A DNA stretch of 64,000 nt from Roseateles sp. YR242 (GCF_900109745.1 NZ_FOAV01000004.1:332491-396490); one strand, 5' to 3'. Numbered from the stretch's first letter, positions 49,992-61,263 are shown. The notes: generated from the letters alone by a model not told the origin. Made by a program: numbers and translations.

Positions 49992-51179
49992 ATGCCCCAT
50001 CAGTCTCTTGTGTCTTCGGGATCGCGGCTGCTCAGCCGGGTATTGGTGTGTCTGCCGATCATTGCGCTGGTGGCGTGTGGCAAGCAGGAGCAGGCGCCCG
50101 AACCGGAGCGTTATGTCCGTACGCAGGTGTTGAGCGCGCAGTCCGCCGGCATGCAGCGTGAGTACGCGGCCGAGGTGCGGGCGCGGGTGGAGTCCCGACT
50201 GTCCTTCCGGGTGGCGGGCAAGCTGCTGGAGCGGCGTGTGGACCTGGGTTCGGTGGTCAAGCCCGGCCAGGTGCTGGCGCGGCTGGACAGCCAGGATCTG
50301 GTGCTGGCGCAGGAGGCTTCCAAGGCGGGTGTGCTGGCGGCCCGCGTGAACCGCGACCAGCTGGGCGCTGATTACAAGCGATATATCGATCTGCACAAGC
50401 AGGGTTTCATCAGCGCCGCCGAGCTGGACCGCCGAGATGCCGCGTTCAAGGCCGCCCAGGCCCAGTACGAACAGGCCCGCGCCCAGTCCGACGTTCAGCG
50501 CAACCAATCCCAATACGCCAGCCTCGTGGCGGATGTCGCAGGCGTGGTGACGAGTGTGGATGCCGAGCCCGGCATGGTGGTGGCCGCGGGCACCTCCATC
50601 GTCCGTGTGGCCAATGACGGACCGCGGGACATCGTGTTCTCGGTGCCGGAGGACCAGGTGCCCCTGGTGCGGGCAGCGGCGGCTCGACCGGGCGGCCTGA
50701 GTGTGCGCCTGTGGACCGATACCAAGGCGGCTCCGGTGCCCATCGAGCTGCGTGAGCTGGCCGCTTCGGCCGATCCGGTGACGCGCACCTTCCTGGCCAA
50801 GGCCGAGCTCAAGGGTTCTGACGTGCGGCTGGGCCAGACCGCTACCGTGGTGCTCACTGGCACGCAGTCCGACCAGGCTATCAAGCTGCCGCTCAGCGCG
50901 GTGGCGGAAATCCAGGGCCGCAGCTCGGTGCTGCTGCTCGACGACAAGACCATGACCGTGCAGCCCCGCCCCGTGCAGGTGGTGGGTGCGGAAGGCAATG
51001 AACTCATCGTGCAGGGCCTGACACCCGGGCTGGAGGTGGTGACGGCCGGGGCGCATGTGCTGACGCCGGGCCAGAAGGTCAAGCGGTTCCGGCCGCCGGG
51101 CCCGCCGGCCGAAGGCACCTCGCCTGCCACCTCGTCGGCCGCCGTGGCGTCGGCCCCTGGCGCTTCGGCGCAGCGCTGA
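49992..51179 (+). CDS. RND efflux periplasmic adaptor lipoprotein
   Basis: The product has 395 residues from the ATG at 49992 (GAGGTG before it). Lipobox LVAC (about residue 28) anchors it to the inner membrane. The membrane-fusion fold is intact: VESRLSFRVAGKLLERRVDLGSVVKPGQVLARLD lipoyl half-motif, helical hairpin with RDQLGADYKRYIDLHKQGFISAAELDRRDAAF, and VAGVVTSVDAEPGMVVAAGTSIVRV. It links the RND pump to an outer-membrane channel, which is not encoded here. The end is Ala/Pro-rich. Confidence 0.95.
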   Translation: MPHQSLVSSGSRLLSRVLVCLPIIALVACGKQEQAPEPERYVRTQVLSAQSAGMQREYAAEVRARVESRLSFRVAGKLLERRVDLGSVVKPGQVLARLDSQDLVLAQEASKAGVLAARVNRDQLGADYKRYIDLHKQGFISAAELDRRDAAFKAAQAQYEQARAQSDVQRNQSQYASLVADVAGVVTSVDAEPGMVVAAGTSIVRVANDGPRDIVFSVPEDQVPLVRAAAARPGGLSVRLWTDTKAAPVPIELRELAASADPVTRTFLAKAELKGSDVRLGQTATVVLTGTQSDQAIKLPLSAVAEIQGRSSVLLLDDKTMTVQPRPVQVVGAEGNELIVQGLTPGLEVVTAGAHVLTPGQKVKRFRPPGPPAEGTSPATSSAAVASAPGASAQR

Positions 51180-51191
51180 GCGGAGCGGTCC

Positions 51192-54100
51192 ATGAGCAAC
51201 CCGAGCCGCGCCGGATTCAACCTCTCGCGCTGGGCGCTGGAGCATGCCCCGCTGACGCGCTACCTGATGGTGGTGCTGATGATGCTGGGCTTTGCCGCCT
51301 ACTTCCAGTTGGGGCAGGACGAAGATCCGCCCTTCACCTTCCGCGCCATGGTGGTGCAGGCCTATTGGCCGGGCGCCACGCCGCAGCAGATGGCCGAGCA
51401 GGTGACCGACAAGATCGAGCGCACGCTGCAGGAAGTGCCGCATGCGGACAAGATTCGCAGCTACACCAAGCCTGGCGAATCACTGACCATCTTCCAGGTG
51501 AAGGACAGCACCTCGCCCGGTGAAGTGCCCAACCTCTGGTACACCGTCCGCAAGAAGATCGGCGACATGAAGGCCACACTGCCGCAAGGCGTGCTGGGGC
51601 CTTTTTTCAACGATGAGTTCGGTGACGTCTACGGCTCCATCTTCGCCCTCAACTCCGACGGCGGCTTCAACGTTGAGGAGCTGCGCCAGCAGGCCGAAGC
51701 CGTGCGCTCTGAACTGCTGCGCCTGCCCGATGTGGCGAAGGTGGACCTGTTCGGCGTGCAGGCGGAAAAGCTGTTTGTCGAGATTTCACAAAAGCGCCTG
51801 GTGGAACTGGGCCTGGACTTCAACCAGGTGGTGGCGCAGCTGAACGCCCAGAACGCGGTGGAAAGCGCCGGCGTGATGGAGGCGGGCTCCAGCAAGGTTG
51901 AGATCCGGGTGGAAGGCCAGCTCAATTCCGTGCAGGCACTCAACGAATTCCCCATCCGCGGCGTCAACACCACCACCGGCGCGGCCAGCAGCCTGCGCCT
52001 GGGTGACATCGCCACCGTGCGGCGCGGCTTCGTGGACCCGGCGTCCACCATGGTCCGCTACCAGGGTCATCAGGTGGTGGCGCTGGGGGTCTCGATGGGC
52101 AAGGGCGGCGACATCATCGCCCTGGGCAAGGCGTTGAAAACAGCCACCCAACGCATCCAGCAGACCCTGCCCGCCGGCATGTCCCTGGCGCAGGTGCAGG
52201 ACCAGCCGCAGGCGGTGAAGACCTCCGTGGGCGAATTCGTGCACGTGCTGATCGAGGCCGTGGTGGTGGTGCTGGCGGTCAGCTTCATCGCCCTGGGCCT
52301 GCACACCAAGCCGCTGCGCATCGATGTGTGGCCGGGGCTGGTGGTGGGTATCACCATTCCGCTGGTGCTCGCGATCACCTTCGTGGTGATGCTCTACGCC
52401 GGGGTGGGGCTGCACAAGATCTCGCTGGGCTCGCTGATCATCGCGCTGGGCCTGCTGGTGGACGACGCCATCATTGCGGTGGAGATGATGGTGCGCAAGC
52501 TCGAAGAGGGCTACGACAAGATGCATGCGGCCACGTATGCGTACGACGTGACCGCCATGCCGATGCTGACCGGCACGCTGATCACGGCGGTGGGTTTCCT
52601 GCCCATCGGCCTGGCGAAGTCCACCGTCGGTGAATACACCTTCGCGATCTTTGCGGTGACGGCGGCGGCGCTGGTGATCTCCTGGCTGGTGTCGGTGTAC
52701 TTCGTGCCCTACCTTGGCGCGTTGTTGCTCAAGACCCGCGCGGGCCACGAAGGCGAGGCGCATGAGGTGTTCGACACGCCGTTCTACACCCGCTTCCGCC
52801 GCGTGGTGGCCTGGTGCGTGTTCCACCGCTGGAAGACCATCGGCCTGACGGTGCTGGTGTTTGTGCTGGGCCTGGTCGGCATGGGCAAGGTGCAGCAGCA
52901 GTTCTTCCCGGACTCCAGCCGCCCCGAGATCCTGGTGGACCTGTGGTTGCCAGAAGGCGCCACCATCCAGGAGAGCAACGAAGTGGCCAAGCGCTTCGAG
53001 GCGCGCATGATCAAGGACCCGCTGGTGGGCAGCATCACCACCTGGGTGGGCTCGGGCGTGCCACGCTTTTACCTGCCGCTGGACCAGATCCTGCCCAACA
53101 CCAATGTCAGCCAGGCCATCATCCTGCCGAAATCGCTGGCGGACCGGGAAGTGCTGCGCAAGCGCCTGCCGCAATTGCTCGCCCAGGAGTTTTCGGAGGT
53201 GCGCGGCCGTGTGAAGCTGCTGCCCAACGGGCCGCCGGTGCCGTATCCCGTGCAGTTCCGCATCGCCGGTGACGACCCCGCGCTGCTGCGCCAGGCGGCC
53301 GACCGTGCCAAGGAAGTGATGCGCGCCAACCCGAACATGCTGGGCGTGAACGACGACTGGAACGAAGCCATCAAGGTGCTCCACCTGGATGTGGACCAGG
53401 ACAAGGCGCGCGCGCTGGGGGTGACCAGCCAGGGCATCTCGCAGGCAGTGCGCCTGCTGCTGACCGGCAACACGGTGGGCCAGTACCGCGAGGCGGACCG
53501 GCTCATCGACATCGTGCTGCGCCAGCCGGTGACCGAACGCGACACGCTGAGCAAGCTCGCCAATGCCTACGTGACCACCGCGTCGGGCCGGGCGGTGCCG
53601 CTGACGCAGGTGGCCAAGCCGCGCCTGAGCTGGGAGCCGGGGGTCATGCACCGTGAAGGCCGCCAGTACGCCATCACCGTCCAGGGGGACGTGGTGGAGG
53701 GCCTGCAGGGTGCCACCGTGACCGATCAGGTCTGGCCCAAGATCCACGAGATCCAGAAGGAACTGCCGCCGGGTTATGGCATCTCCATCGCTGGCGCGGT
53801 GGAGGAAAGCAGCAAGGGCACGGGCTCGATTGCGGCCGGTGTTCCGATCATGCTGTTCATCACCTTCACCTTGCTGATGCTCCAGCTGCACAGCTTCTCG
53901 CGCGCCATGCTGGCCTTCCTGACGGGTTTCCTGGGCATCGCGGGGGTGTCCGCAGCACTGCTGCTGCTGAACCGGCCGTTCGGTTTTGTGGCCCTGCTGG
54001 GGGTGATTGCGCTGATGGGCATGATCCAGCGCAACTCGGTGATCCTGATCGACCAGATCGAGCAGGACCGCGGACGAGGCGTGCCACCGGCACAGGCCAT

Positions 54101-54320
54101 TGTGGAATCGGCGGTGCGCCGGCTGCGGCCGATCGCACTGACGGCGGCCGCGGCGGTGCTGGCCATGGTGCCGTTGTCCCGCAGCGTGTTCTGGGGCCCG
54201 ATGGCGGTCGCCATCATGGGGGGGCTGATCGTGGCCACCGTGCTGACGCTGCTGGCGCTGCCGGCCATGTATGCGGCCTGGTTCCGGATCGAGCGCGATC
54301 CCTCCGTCGGGCGGGGATAA
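51192..54320 (+). CDS. RND-family efflux transporter permease
   Basis: The product has 1042 residues with the two-halves RND architecture: TM1 (LTRYLMVVLMMLGFAAYFQL), docking domains, TM4 with the proton-relay Asp pair GLLVDDAIIAVE, and a C-terminal helical half ending PMAVAIMGGLIVATVLTLLALPAMYAAW. ALAITFVV helices and the VPLTQVAKPRLSWEPGVMHREGRQYAITVQGDV segment fit the multidrug (HAE-type) rather than heavy-metal group. It is 12 bases after the adaptor gene. The substrate cannot be read. Confidence 0.94.
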   Translation: MSNPSRAGFNLSRWALEHAPLTRYLMVVLMMLGFAAYFQLGQDEDPPFTFRAMVVQAYWPGATPQQMAEQVTDKIERTLQEVPHADKIRSYTKPGESLTIFQVKDSTSPGEVPNLWYTVRKKIGDMKATLPQGVLGPFFNDEFGDVYGSIFALNSDGGFNVEELRQQAEAVRSELLRLPDVAKVDLFGVQAEKLFVEISQKRLVELGLDFNQVVAQLNAQNAVESAGVMEAGSSKVEIRVEGQLNSVQALNEFPIRGVNTTTGAASSLRLGDIATVRRGFVDPASTMVRYQGHQVVALGVSMGKGGDIIALGKALKTATQRIQQTLPAGMSLAQVQDQPQAVKTSVGEFVHVLIEAVVVVLAVSFIALGLHTKPLRIDVWPGLVVGITIPLVLAITFVVMLYAGVGLHKISLGSLIIALGLLVDDAIIAVEMMVRKLEEGYDKMHAATYAYDVTAMPMLTGTLITAVGFLPIGLAKSTVGEYTFAIFAVTAAALVISWLVSVYFVPYLGALLLKTRAGHEGEAHEVFDTPFYTRFRRVVAWCVFHRWKTIGLTVLVFVLGLVGMGKVQQQFFPDSSRPEILVDLWLPEGATIQESNEVAKRFEARMIKDPLVGSITTWVGSGVPRFYLPLDQILPNTNVSQAIILPKSLADREVLRKRLPQLLAQEFSEVRGRVKLLPNGPPVPYPVQFRIAGDDPALLRQAADRAKEVMRANPNMLGVNDDWNEAIKVLHLDVDQDKARALGVTSQGISQAVRLLLTGNTVGQYREADRLIDIVLRQPVTERDTLSKLANAYVTTASGRAVPLTQVAKPRLSWEPGVMHREGRQYAITVQGDVVEGLQGATVTDQVWPKIHEIQKELPPGYGISIAGAVEESSKGTGSIAAGVPIMLFITFTLLMLQLHSFSRAMLAFLTGFLGIAGVSAALLLLNRPFGFVALLGVIALMGMIQRNSVILIDQIEQDRGRGVPPAQAIVESAVRRLRPIALTAAAAVLAMVPLSRSVFWGPMAVAIMGGLIVATVLTLLALPAMYAAWFRIERDPSVGRG

Positions 54321-54476
54321 CCCACCACGAGAGCGGGGTTCAGCGCCTTGTTAAGGGCTTACCCGCTCCCGGGGGCGCGGAAATGCCGCTTCTAGCGGCT
54401 ACAATCGCCGGTTTTCCGAATCACATTCGAAATACCAAGAGGGCAGCCGCGGAGCTTGTGCTGCCCTTGTTACCCA

Positions 54477-54563
54477 GCGCGGGTGGCGAAATTGGTAGAC
54501 GCACCAGGTTTAGGTCCTGACGCCTTCACGGGCGTGCCGGTTCGAGTCCGGCCCCGCGCACCA
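54477..54563 (+). tRNA. tRNA-Leu (anticodon TAG)
   Basis: It is 87 nt with encoded CCA. The acceptor GCGCGGG pairs with CCCGCGC. The anticodon stem CCAGG..CCTGA has loop TTTAGGT, anticodon TAG, reading CUA and related codons. The long variable arm is class II. It is the tRNA that decodes the CTA codons of the leuA leader peptide. Confidence 0.93.
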
Positions 54564-54589
54564 CACTCCAACTGTTTTCCGAGTCCACT

Positions 54590-55900
54590 ATGGCTGTCAC
54601 CGTCGAAACTCTTGAAAAGCTCGAACGCCGCATCACGCTCACGCTGGCGGCCGCTGACATCAACAGCGAGGTCGAGGCCCGTCTGAAGAAGCTGTCCCGC
54701 ACCGTCAAGGCCGACGGCTTCCGTCCCGGCAAGGTGCCGATGTCCTTCGTGGCCCAGCGCTACGGCGCGTCCGTGCAGTACGAAGTCGTCAACGACAAGC
54801 TGGGCCAGGCCTTCAGCCAGGCCGCCAATGAGGCCAAGCTGCGCGTGGCCGGCATGCCCCGCATCGAGCAGAAGGACGGCGCCGCCGAAGGCGACCTGGC
54901 CTTCGACGCCACCTTCGAGGTCTATCCCGAAGTGAAGCTGGGCGACCTGGCCGAAGCCAGTGTCGAGCGCGTCGCTGCCGAAGTGACCGAGGAAGCCATT
55001 GACAAGACTGTCGAGATCCTGCGCAAGCAGCGCCGCAGCTTCGCCCAACGTGGCGCCGCTGACGTGGCCGCCGACGGCGACCGCGTGACCATCGACTTCG
55101 AAGGCAAGATCGACGGCGAACCCTTCGCCGGCGGCAAGGCCGATGGCTTCCAGTTCCTGCTGGGCGAAGGCCAGATGCTCGAAGCCTTCGAAAAGGCCGT
55201 GCGCGGCATGAAGTCGGGCGAATCCAAGACCTTCCCGCTGGCCTTCCCCGAGGATTACCACGGCAAGGAAGTGGCCGGCAAGGAAGCCGACTTCCTGGTG
55301 ACGGTCAAGAAGATCGAAGCCCAGCACCTGCCGGAAGTGAACGAAGCGTTCGCCAAGGCCCTGGGCATCAAGGAAGGCACCGTGGAGTCCCTGCGCGCCG
55401 ACATCAAGAAGAATCTTGAGCGCGAAGTGAAGTTCCGCGTGCTGGCCCGCAACAAGGCTGCCGCCATGGACGCCCTGGTGGCCAAGGCTGAGCTGGATGT
55501 GCCCAAGGCGCTGATCGAAGGCGAAGCCGAGCGCATGGTCGGCAATGCCCGCGAAGACCTGAAGAAGCGTGGTGTGAAGGACGCCGACAAGGCCCCGATC
55601 CCCGCCGAACTGTTCAACGAACAAGCCGAGAAGCGCGTGCGTCTGGGTCTGGTCGTGGCCGAACTGGTGCGTTCGAACAACCTGCAAGCCAAGCCCGAGC
55701 AACTGCAGGCCCACATCGAGGAAATCTCGCAGAGCTACGAGAAGCCCGCTGAAGTGGTGCGCTGGTACCTGTCGGACCGCGAGCGCATGGCTGAAGTGGA
55801 AGCCGTCGTCATCGAAAACAACGTGACCGATTTCATCCTGGCCAAGGCCAAGGTGGAAGACAAGCAAGTCCCGTTTGATGAGCTGATGGCTGGCGCCTGA
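54590..55900 (+). CDS. tig: Trigger factor
   Basis: The product has 436 residues. The ribosome-binding N-terminal domain (about 1-140) has the [17 protein letters not shown] signature. The FKBP-type prolyl isomerase domain (about 155-240) has [37 protein letters not shown]. The C-terminal helical domain has [31 protein letters not shown]. It is the first chaperone to meet nascent chains at the ribosome exit. It follows tRNA-Leu by 26 bases. Confidence 0.98.
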   Translation: MAVTVETLEKLERRITLTLAAADINSEVEARLKKLSRTVKADGFRPGKVPMSFVAQRYGASVQYEVVNDKLGQAFSQAANEAKLRVAGMPRIEQKDGAAEGDLAFDATFEVYPEVKLGDLAEASVERVAAEVTEEAIDKTVEILRKQRRSFAQRGAADVAADGDRVTIDFEGKIDGEPFAGGKADGFQFLLGEGQMLEAFEKAVRGMKSGESKTFPLAFPEDYHGKEVAGKEADFLVTVKKIEAQHLPEVNEAFAKALGIKEGTVESLRADIKKNLEREVKFRVLARNKAAAMDALVAKAELDVPKALIEGEAERMVGNAREDLKKRGVKDADKAPIPAELFNEQAEKRVRLGLVVAELVRSNNLQAKPEQLQAHIEEISQSYEKPAEVVRWYLSDRERMAEVEAVVIENNVTDFILAKAKVEDKQVPFDELMAGA

Positions 55901-55950
55901 TTCTCGCGGTCGGGGCTGTCCCGCACCGTCCCGCCGATGTCCCGACACAG

Positions 55951-55984
55951 GGCGCCGCGCCGCGAGGCCGGCGCCTTTGTTTTT
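55951..55984 (+). terminator. Terminator after tig
   Basis: The stem GGCGCCG/CGGCGCC with an 11-base loop is followed by TTTGTTTTT. Confidence 0.8.
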
Positions 55985-56121
55985 CGGCGGGTCGCCCCCA
56001 TGTGGGGAGATCCGAGGCCTGCGTCCGGGGCAGTCGCCAGGCTGAGCCCGGCAGGGGCATGCGTCGCGGGACATAATCAACCGCAGTCAACCCCATGACG
56101 CGAACCACAACAGAGGAATTC

Positions 56122-56730
56122 ATGAGCGCTCTGGAAACTAGCAACCTGGGCATGGTGCCTATCGTCATCGAACAGTCGGGCCGCGGTGAGCGTGCGTACG
56201 ACATCTATAGCCGCCTGCTGCGCGAGCGCATCGTGTTCCTGGTGGGCCCGGTCAATGACGCGGTCGCCAACCTCGTGGTGGCGCAGCTGCTGTTCCTGGA
56301 AAGCGAGAATCCGGACAAGGAGATCTCGCTCTACATCAACTCCCCGGGCGGCAGCGTGTCTGCGGGCATGTCCATCTACGACACCATGCAGTTCATCAAG
56401 CCGCAGGTGTCCACGCTGTGCATGGGCATGGCAGCCAGCATGGGTGCGTTCCTGCTGTCGGCGGGCGCCAAGGGCAAGCGTTTTTCGCTGCCCAACGCCA
56501 AGATCATGATCCACCAGCCGCTGGGCGGCGCCCAGGGTCAGGCCACGGACATCGAGATCCACGCCCGCGAGATCCTCAAGACCCGCGAGCAGCTCAATCG
56601 CATCCTGGCCGAGCGCACCGGCCAACCGCTGGAAAAAATTCAGGCGGACACCGAACGCGACTACTTCATGTCGGCCGCCGAGGCGCAGACCTACGGCCTG
56701 GTGGACCAGGTGATTGAAAAGCGCGGTTGA
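56122..56730 (+). CDS. clpP: ATP-dependent Clp protease proteolytic subunit
   Basis: The product has 202 residues from the ATG at 56122, with AGAGG 5 bases upstream. Catalytic Ser106 (GMAASMGAF) and His131 (MIHQPLGGA) are present. It assembles as tetradecamers with ClpX or ClpA to degrade unfolded proteins. It is followed 263 bases later by clpX. In that gap I see only weak GC hairpins and no gene. Confidence 0.98.
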   Translation: MSALETSNLGMVPIVIEQSGRGERAYDIYSRLLRERIVFLVGPVNDAVANLVVAQLLFLESENPDKEISLYINSPGGSVSAGMSIYDTMQFIKPQVSTLCMGMAASMGAFLLSAGAKGKRFSLPNAKIMIHQPLGGAQGQATDIEIHAREILKTREQLNRILAERTGQPLEKIQADTERDYFMSAAEAQTYGLVDQVIEKRG

Positions 56731-56993
56731 TGGCCTTCGCTGAGATGCGAGTTTGATCGCATCGTGAACGGGTTCACTGACCCTGAAGCCGTTCTCCACG
56801 ACGTTCATCGCGGGTGTCCGCGTCAGCGGGCGCCCGCAGTCCAGGACTTCACAGCGGTTTCGGCCCTGTCGGTTTCAATCAGCCGCCAGGACCGTAACTA
56901 AGCCACCTTAGGGGCTTTTATCCCTGCGAGGGCGGCCCTGGCAATTGAACTATCATCATTGCAGGCACAACGCCTGTATCTAGCAGCACTCCC

Positions 56994-58259
56994 ATGGCCG
57001 AGAAAAAAGGCAACTCCAGCGAAAAAGTCTTGTATTGCTCCTTCTGCGGCAAGAGCCAGCACGAGGTCAAGAAGCTGATCGCGGGTCCGTCCGTGTTCAT
57101 CTGCGATGAGTGCATCGAGCTGTGCAACGACATCATTCGCGATGAAGTGCCGGCCGAGGCCGCACCGGGTCGCGCGAGCAAGTCGGACCTGCCGGTCCCC
57201 ATCGAGATCAAGACTACCCTGGACCAATACGTCATTGGCCAGGATGTGGCCAAACGTACGCTGTCCGTGGCGGTCTACAACCACTACAAGCGGTTGCGCC
57301 ACGCGGCGGACACCAAGGACGGCGTCGAGCTGTCCAAGAGCAACATCTTGCTGATCGGCCCCACCGGCTCCGGCAAGACACTGCTGGCCCAGACGCTGGC
57401 GCGGGTGCTGAATGTCCCGTTTGTCATTGCCGATGCCACCACGCTCACGGAAGCGGGTTATGTCGGCGAGGACGTCGAGAACATCATCCAGAAGCTGCTG
57501 CAGAACTGCAATTACGACGTTGAACGCGCCCAGCGCGGCATCGTCTACATCGACGAGATCGACAAGATCAGCCGCAAGGCGGACAACCCGTCCATCACCC
57601 GTGATGTGTCCGGTGAAGGCGTGCAGCAGGCGCTGCTGAAGCTGGTCGAAGGCACGATGGCGTCGGTGCCCCCGCAGGGCGGCCGCAAGCACCCGAACCA
57701 GGACTTCCTGCAGATCGACACGACCAACATCCTGTTCATCTGCGGTGGCGCCTTTGACGGCCTGGAAAAGGTCATCGCCAACCGGTCCGAGAAGTCGGGT
57801 ATCGGTTTTGGTGCATCGGTGAAGAGCAAGAGCGAGAAGAAGGTCGGTGAACTGTTCCGCGAAGTGGAACCGGGTGACCTGATCAAGTTTGGCCTTATTC
57901 CGGAGCTGGTCGGCCGTTTGCCGGTGATTGCCACCTTGGGTGAGCTGACGGAAGACGCGCTGGTCCAGATCCTGACCGAACCCCGCAATGCGCTGGTCAA
58001 GCAGTATCAGCAGCTGTTCTCGATGGATGGTGTGGAGCTGGAAGTGCGTCCGTCGGCGCTCAGCGCGGTGGCGCGCAAGGCACTGGCCCGCAAGACCGGG
58101 GCCCGTGGCCTGCGTTCCATCGTCGAGCACGCCCTGATCGACACCATGTTCGAGCTGCCGTCCCTGGATGGCGTCGCGAAGGTGGTCCTGGACGAGCACA
58201 ACATCGACGAAGACTCCAAACCCTTGCTGGTCTACCGCGAAGCCAAGGCAAGCGCCTGA
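56994..58259 (+). CDS. clpX: ATP-dependent Clp protease ATP-binding subunit ClpX
   Basis: The product has 421 residues. The N-terminal C4 zinc-binding domain has [15 protein letters not shown] and [10 protein letters not shown]. The AAA+ core has Walker [11 protein letters not shown] and Walker [10 protein letters not shown], with sensor motifs [11 protein letters not shown] and ARGLRSIVE. It unfolds tagged substrates for ClpP. The family and order (tig, clpP, clpX, lon) are conserved in proteobacteria. Confidence 0.98.
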   Translation: MAEKKGNSSEKVLYCSFCGKSQHEVKKLIAGPSVFICDECIELCNDIIRDEVPAEAAPGRASKSDLPVPIEIKTTLDQYVIGQDVAKRTLSVAVYNHYKRLRHAADTKDGVELSKSNILLIGPTGSGKTLLAQTLARVLNVPFVIADATTLTEAGYVGEDVENIIQKLLQNCNYDVERAQRGIVYIDEIDKISRKADNPSITRDVSGEGVQQALLKLVEGTMASVPPQGGRKHPNQDFLQIDTTNILFICGGAFDGLEKVIANRSEKSGIGFGASVKSKSEKKVGELFREVEPGDLIKFGLIPELVGRLPVIATLGELTEDALVQILTEPRNALVKQYQQLFSMDGVELEVRPSALSAVARKALARKTGARGLRSIVEHALIDTMFELPSLDGVAKVVLDEHNIDEDSKPLLVYREAKASA

Positions 58260-58333
58260 TCCGGTGGCTGACAAGGGAAGTAGGGTTCCGCCCCTGTCAA
58301 TGACACCTTGTGCATGACCTGCACGCTGTGCAC

Positions 58334-58361
58334 CTTGTAATAGGCCCCTCGGGCCCAAGAT
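58334..58361 (+). promoter_or_regulatory. Possible heat-shock (sigma-32 type) promoter of lon
   Basis: CTTGTAA (58334-58340), a 13-bp spacer and CCCAAGAT (58354-58361) resemble the CTTGAAA/CCCCATNT consensus. It lies 24 bases before the lon ATG. The match is imperfect and I have not verified it. Confidence 0.35.
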
Positions 58362-58384
58362 GGGCTTGAGAAAGAGAGGTTTTC

Positions 58385-60814
58385 ATGTCTGGTCATCCGA
58401 TCCTCCCCGCGGAACCGATCACCCTCCCGCTGCTGCCGCTGCGGGATGTGGTGGTGTTCCCGCACATGGTGATCCCGCTGTTTGTGGGGCGCCCCAAGTC
58501 CATTAAGGCCCTCGAGGCCGCCATGGAAGCCGGGCGCCAGATCATGCTGGTGGCCCAGAAGGCCGCCGGCAAGGACGAGCCCAAGCCCGACGACATGTTC
58601 GACATGGGCTGCGTCTCCAGCATCCTTCAGATGCTGAAGCTGCCGGACGGCACCGTGAAGGTGCTGGTCGAAGGTCTGCAACGCGCCACCACGCAAGCCA
58701 TCCACGACGGTGAAGAGCATTTCACCGCCGATGTGCTGCCCATCCCGCCCGAGGCGGACGAGCAGCCCGAGGTGGAAGCCCTGCGCCGCGCCGTGACGCA
58801 GCAGTTTGACCAATACGTCAAGCTCAACAAGAAGATCCCGCCGGAAATCCTGACGTCCATCGCCGGCATTGATGATGCTGGCCGCCTGGCCGACACCATC
58901 GCGGCGCATCTGCCGCTGAAGCTGGATGCCAAGCAGTCGGTGCTGGACCTGTCCGAAGTGGGCAAGCGGCTGGAAAAGCTGCTGGACCTGCTTGAGCATG
59001 AAGTCGACATCCTGCAGGTGGAAAAGCGCATCCGTGGCCGCGTCAAGCGCCAGATGGAGAAGAGCCAGCGCGAGTACTACCTGAACGAGCAGGTCAAGGC
59101 CATCCAGAAGGAACTGGGCGACGGCGAAGAAGGTGCCGACCTGGAAGAGCTGGAGAAGAAGATCCAGGCTGCCCGCATGCCCAAGGAGGCACGCAAGAAG
59201 GCCGAGGCCGAGCTGAAGAAGCTCAAGTTGATGTCGCCCATGTCCGCCGAGGCGACCGTGGTGCGCAACTACATCGACACCCTCGTCAACCTGCCCTGGG
59301 CCAAGAAGACCAAGATCAAGCATGACCTGGCCAATGCCGAGGCCGTGCTCAACGAGGACCACTACGGTCTGGACAAGGTCAAGGAACGCATTCTCGAGTA
59401 CCTCGCGGTGCAACAGCGTGTGGACAAGGTGAAGGCGCCCATCCTGTGCCTGGTCGGCCCTCCGGGCGTCGGCAAGACCTCGCTGGGGCAGTCCGTGGCT
59501 CGTGCCACTGGCCGCAAGTTCGTTCGCATGGCCCTGGGTGGCGTGCGTGACGAGGCCGAGATCCGTGGCCACCGCCGCACCTACATTGGCTCGATGCCGG
59601 GCAAGGTGCTGCAGAGCTTGTCGAAGGTGGGGACGCGCAATCCGCTGTTCCTGCTGGACGAGATCGACAAGTTGGGCATGGACTTCCGGGGCGACCCATC
59701 CTCCGCGCTGCTGGAGGTGCTGGACCCTGAGCAGAACCACACCTTCGCGGACCATTACATCGAAGTCGATTACGACTTGTCCGATGTGATGTTCGTGGCG
59801 ACCTCCAACTCGCTGAACATTCCGCCGGCACTTCTGGACCGGATGGAGGTGATTCGTCTGTCCGGTTACACGGAAGATGAGAAGGTCAACATCGCTCAGC
59901 GTTACCTGCTGCCCAAGCAGCGTGGCAACAACGGCGTGAAGGAAGAAGAGCTGGAAGTCACCGAAGCGGCCATCCGCGGCGTGATCCGCTACTACACCCG
60001 TGAGGCGGGTGTCCGTTCGCTCGAGCGTGAGATCTCCAAGATCTGCCGCAAGGTGGTCAAGGGCCTGCAGCTCAAGACCTACGTGGAACGCGTGGTGGTC
60101 GATGAGGACAACCTCAACGAGTTCCTCGGCGTGCGCAAGTACGACTTCGGTCGTGCCGAGAAGAAGAACCAGGTGGGCCAGGTGGTCGGTCTGGCGTGGA
60201 CCGAAGTGGGCGGCGATCTGCTGACCATTGAAGCCACGTCCATGCCGGGCAAGGGCAACATCATTCGCACCGGCTCGCTGGGCGATGTGATGAAGGAATC
60301 GGTGGAAGCGGCGCGCACGGTGGTGCGTTCGCGGGCTCGCCGGCTGGGCATCAAGGATGAGGCCTTCGAGAAGCGCGACGTTCACATCCACGTGCCTGAC
60401 GGCGCCACGCCCAAGGACGGCCCGAGCGCGGGCATTGCGATGACCACCGCCTTCGTGTCCGCACTGACCGGTATCCCGGTGCGTGCTGATGTCGCGATGA
60501 CCGGTGAAATCACGCTGCGCGGCGAGGTGACGGCCATTGGCGGCCTGAAGGAAAAGCTGCTGGCGGCTCACCGTGGTGGCATCAAGACGGTGATGATTCC
60601 GGAAGAGAACGTCAAGGATTTGCAGGACATTCCGGAGAACGTGAAGAACCAGCTCGAGATCGTGCCGGTTCGCTGGATCGACCGGGTGCTGGAAGTGGCG
60701 CTGGAGACCTATCCGCAGGCGCTGCCTGAGGAGGAGGTCGCCGCAGCGCCGCCGCCCGCCGAAAAGGTGGCCGAGGCCAAGCCTGATGCGAGCACGGATT
60801 CGCTGAAGCACTGA
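58385..60814 (+). CDS. lon: ATP-dependent Lon protease
   Basis: The product has 809 residues. The N-terminal substrate-binding domain ([22 protein letters not shown]), the AAA+ module with Walker [11 protein letters not shown] and [11 protein letters not shown], and the C-terminal Ser-Lys protease with GPSAGIAM (Ser) and [14 protein letters not shown] (Lys) are all present. It degrades damaged and regulatory proteins. The end is Ala/Glu/Pro-rich and adds about 30 residues beyond the usual size. Confidence 0.98.
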   Translation: MSGHPILPAEPITLPLLPLRDVVVFPHMVIPLFVGRPKSIKALEAAMEAGRQIMLVAQKAAGKDEPKPDDMFDMGCVSSILQMLKLPDGTVKVLVEGLQRATTQAIHDGEEHFTADVLPIPPEADEQPEVEALRRAVTQQFDQYVKLNKKIPPEILTSIAGIDDAGRLADTIAAHLPLKLDAKQSVLDLSEVGKRLEKLLDLLEHEVDILQVEKRIRGRVKRQMEKSQREYYLNEQVKAIQKELGDGEEGADLEELEKKIQAARMPKEARKKAEAELKKLKLMSPMSAEATVVRNYIDTLVNLPWAKKTKIKHDLANAEAVLNEDHYGLDKVKERILEYLAVQQRVDKVKAPILCLVGPPGVGKTSLGQSVARATGRKFVRMALGGVRDEAEIRGHRRTYIGSMPGKVLQSLSKVGTRNPLFLLDEIDKLGMDFRGDPSSALLEVLDPEQNHTFADHYIEVDYDLSDVMFVATSNSLNIPPALLDRMEVIRLSGYTEDEKVNIAQRYLLPKQRGNNGVKEEELEVTEAAIRGVIRYYTREAGVRSLEREISKICRKVVKGLQLKTYVERVVVDEDNLNEFLGVRKYDFGRAEKKNQVGQVVGLAWTEVGGDLLTIEATSMPGKGNIIRTGSLGDVMKESVEAARTVVRSRARRLGIKDEAFEKRDVHIHVPDGATPKDGPSAGIAMTTAFVSALTGIPVRADVAMTGEITLRGEVTAIGGLKEKLLAAHRGGIKTVMIPEENVKDLQDIPENVKNQLEIVPVRWIDRVLEVALETYPQALPEEEVAAAPPPAEKVAEAKPDASTDSLKH

Positions 60815-60838
60815 CCGCTTGCTGCGCTTGATCCCAAG

Positions 60839-60870
60839 GCCCACGATGCTCACGCGTCGTGGGCTTTTTT
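60839..60870 (+). terminator. Terminator after lon
   Basis: The stem GCCCACGA/TCGTGGGC with a 10-base loop is followed by TTTTTT. The rest of the 335-base lon-tRNA gap (60815-61149) holds the tRNA promoter and no supported gene. Confidence 0.85.
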
Positions 60871-61000
60871 CATGCGGATCCGAGGCTCGTGTGCGGGGCT
60901 CGTGGGGCGGCGGCGGCTGCAGGCGCTGGACGGCTACGGAGCTGGGGTCTCATTGAGCGGGGCGATCAGTGAACGTTTGTGTGAGATCGGCGGCCAACTC

Positions 61001-61030
61001 TTGCGTAGCCCCAAAAAAACGGTCTATACT
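61001..61030 (+). promoter_or_regulatory. Promoter of the tRNA cluster
   Basis: TTGCGT (61001-61006), an 18-bp spacer with an A run, and TATACT (61025-61030). It is 120 bases before the first tRNA. Confidence 0.5.
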
Positions 61031-61149
61031 CTCGGCTTCAGCGCAAACGGTGTTGCAGACAAATCAACGGCAACGATTGATTTCATGCAGTCTGTAAAAC
61101 GACAGCATGGCAAACAGGCAGTGCGTTGAAATTCAGCGAAAGCTGATAT

Positions 61150-61225
61150 GCGGGAATAGCTCAGTTGGTAGAGCGCAACCTTGCCAAGGTTGAGGTCGCG
61201 AGTTCGAGCCTCGTTTCCCGCTCCA
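61150..61225 (+). tRNA. tRNA-Gly (anticodon GCC), copy 1
   Basis: It is 76 nt with CCA. The acceptor GCGGGAA pairs with TTCCCGC. The anticodon loop TTGCCAA gives GCC. Confidence 0.97.
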
Positions 61226-61238
61226 GGTTCTGAAAAGG

Positions 61239-61263
61239 ATGGAAGCCTTGGCTTCCATTTTTT
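61239..61263 (+). terminator. Terminator-like hairpin between tRNA-Gly copy 1 and tRNA-Cys
   Basis: The stem ATGGAAGCC/GGCTTCCAT with a 2-base loop is followed by TTTTTA. Confidence 0.7.

Noticed and set aside
58232..60853. Long minus-strand frame opposite lon
   Set aside because: The plus strand is clearly Lon protease. The antisense frame has no recognisable domain and no start with a ribosome site.
60872..61129. Small ORF between lon and the tRNA cluster
   Set aside because: It overlaps the promoter region and has no ribosome site or recognisable sequence.
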